A stretch of 29,115 nt of DNA from Isotricha intestinalis (lineage: Eukaryota; Ciliophora; Litostomatea; Vestibuliferida; Isotrichidae): NCBI GenBank assembly GCA_023807065.1, contig JAJJLU010000586.1, positions 1 through 29,115 of the forward strand. Reading direction: 5' to 3'. Position 1 is the first letter of the stretch, and each line of letters starts with the position of its first letter. The notes beneath the pieces are model-generated. The model did no database searches. It saw only the letters and a program-made list of their open reading frames with translations, and was not told the origin of the DNA. Shown here piece after piece: positions 28,866-29,115 of this stretch. Position numbers and translations under genes: made by a program.

Positions 28866-29115
28866 AATGAGAAAATTATTTTTTTAATTTAAATAATAAT
28901 TAATTTTTTAATTAATTAACAACTTCATTCAATAATATCTGTAATTATATATTCCTTGATTCCTAGATTGAGACTTTTTAATTATTTTTTATCAATTTTT
29001 ATATAATAAATTTAAAATATTAATTATAAATCAAATAATATTTAAAATCCTATTCTAAAGATGCAATTAAATATTTTTTTACTGAAACCTTTGTTTTTTA
29101 ACATTCATAATATTA
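28866..29115. other. A+T-rich leader region of the Rab gene to window end
   Basis: These 250 bases lie upstream of the Rab start codon. They hold no credible frame and no telomere-like repeat, so the contig continues or breaks here rather than ending in a chromosome tip. Confidence 0.5.

Noticed and set aside
114..29115. Genome-wide ciliate code with TAA/TAG as Gln
   Set aside because: Frames of 2,553, 2,024 and 1,186 codons contain no internal TAA or TAG and end in TAA where the protein families end. Only the 3.2-5.95 kb island shows UAR-like behaviour.
1..29115. CRISPR arrays, insertion sequences, bacterial-type operons
   Set aside because: No spaced direct repeats, no transposase and no operon spacing were seen. 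The gene content is clearly eukaryotic.

Overview
This window looks like the end of a somatic (macronuclear) chromosome of a ciliate, or of a protist with a similarly compact genome. It is extremely A+T rich, roughly four-fifths by eye. It opens with a short C-rich repeat based on CCCCAAT, in the orientation expected for the C-strand of a telomere. The first gene starts only about 90 bases further in. Genes are densely packed, and the one supported intron is 33 nt long. The complete genes end in TAA (seven) or TAG (one). None ends in TGA, and about 8,000 codons contain no internal TAA, TAG or TGA. The nuclear code here therefore keeps TAA and TAG as stops, unlike Tetrahymena or Paramecium. A standard-code ciliate lineage (for example a litostome or heterotrich) would fit, but that assignment is inference.

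Layout: telomere-like repeat (1-23); a RasGAP/VPS9-like trafficking protein (114-3173, +, one intron); a 2.7 kb stretch of broken, minus-strand coding-like sequence (about 3284-5926); a membrane RING-CH (MARCH-type) E3 ligase (6228-7025, +); an unrecognised 459-residue protein (7106-8485, -); a calpain-like protein without its catalytic cysteine (8608-12168, -); the ribosome-biogenesis factor Rrp5/PDCD11 (12365-18439, +); a CAMK-like Ser/Thr kinase (18650-19633, -); a 2,553-residue BEACH-WD40 protein with a C-terminal zinc-binding tail (20266-27927, +); and a Rab-family GTPase with an altered switch II (28128-28865, -). Divergent pairs (calpain/Rrp5 and kinase/BEACH) share intergenic regions of 196 and 632 bases. 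Convergent pairs are separated by 80-210 bases.

There is no operon-like unit. Three genes (RasGAP/VPS9-like, BEACH, Rab) point to endomembrane traffic, and a fourth encodes a membrane-bound ubiquitin ligase, but neighbourhood alone does not show that they work together.

The most unusual part is the 3.2-5.95 kb island. Several minus-strand frames read like protein but are interrupted by TAA and TAG, never TGA in the segments I counted, plus single-base frame changes. It is either a decayed gene cluster that includes a kinase fragment, retained germline-limited or foreign DNA, or sequence that once used UAR as glutamine.
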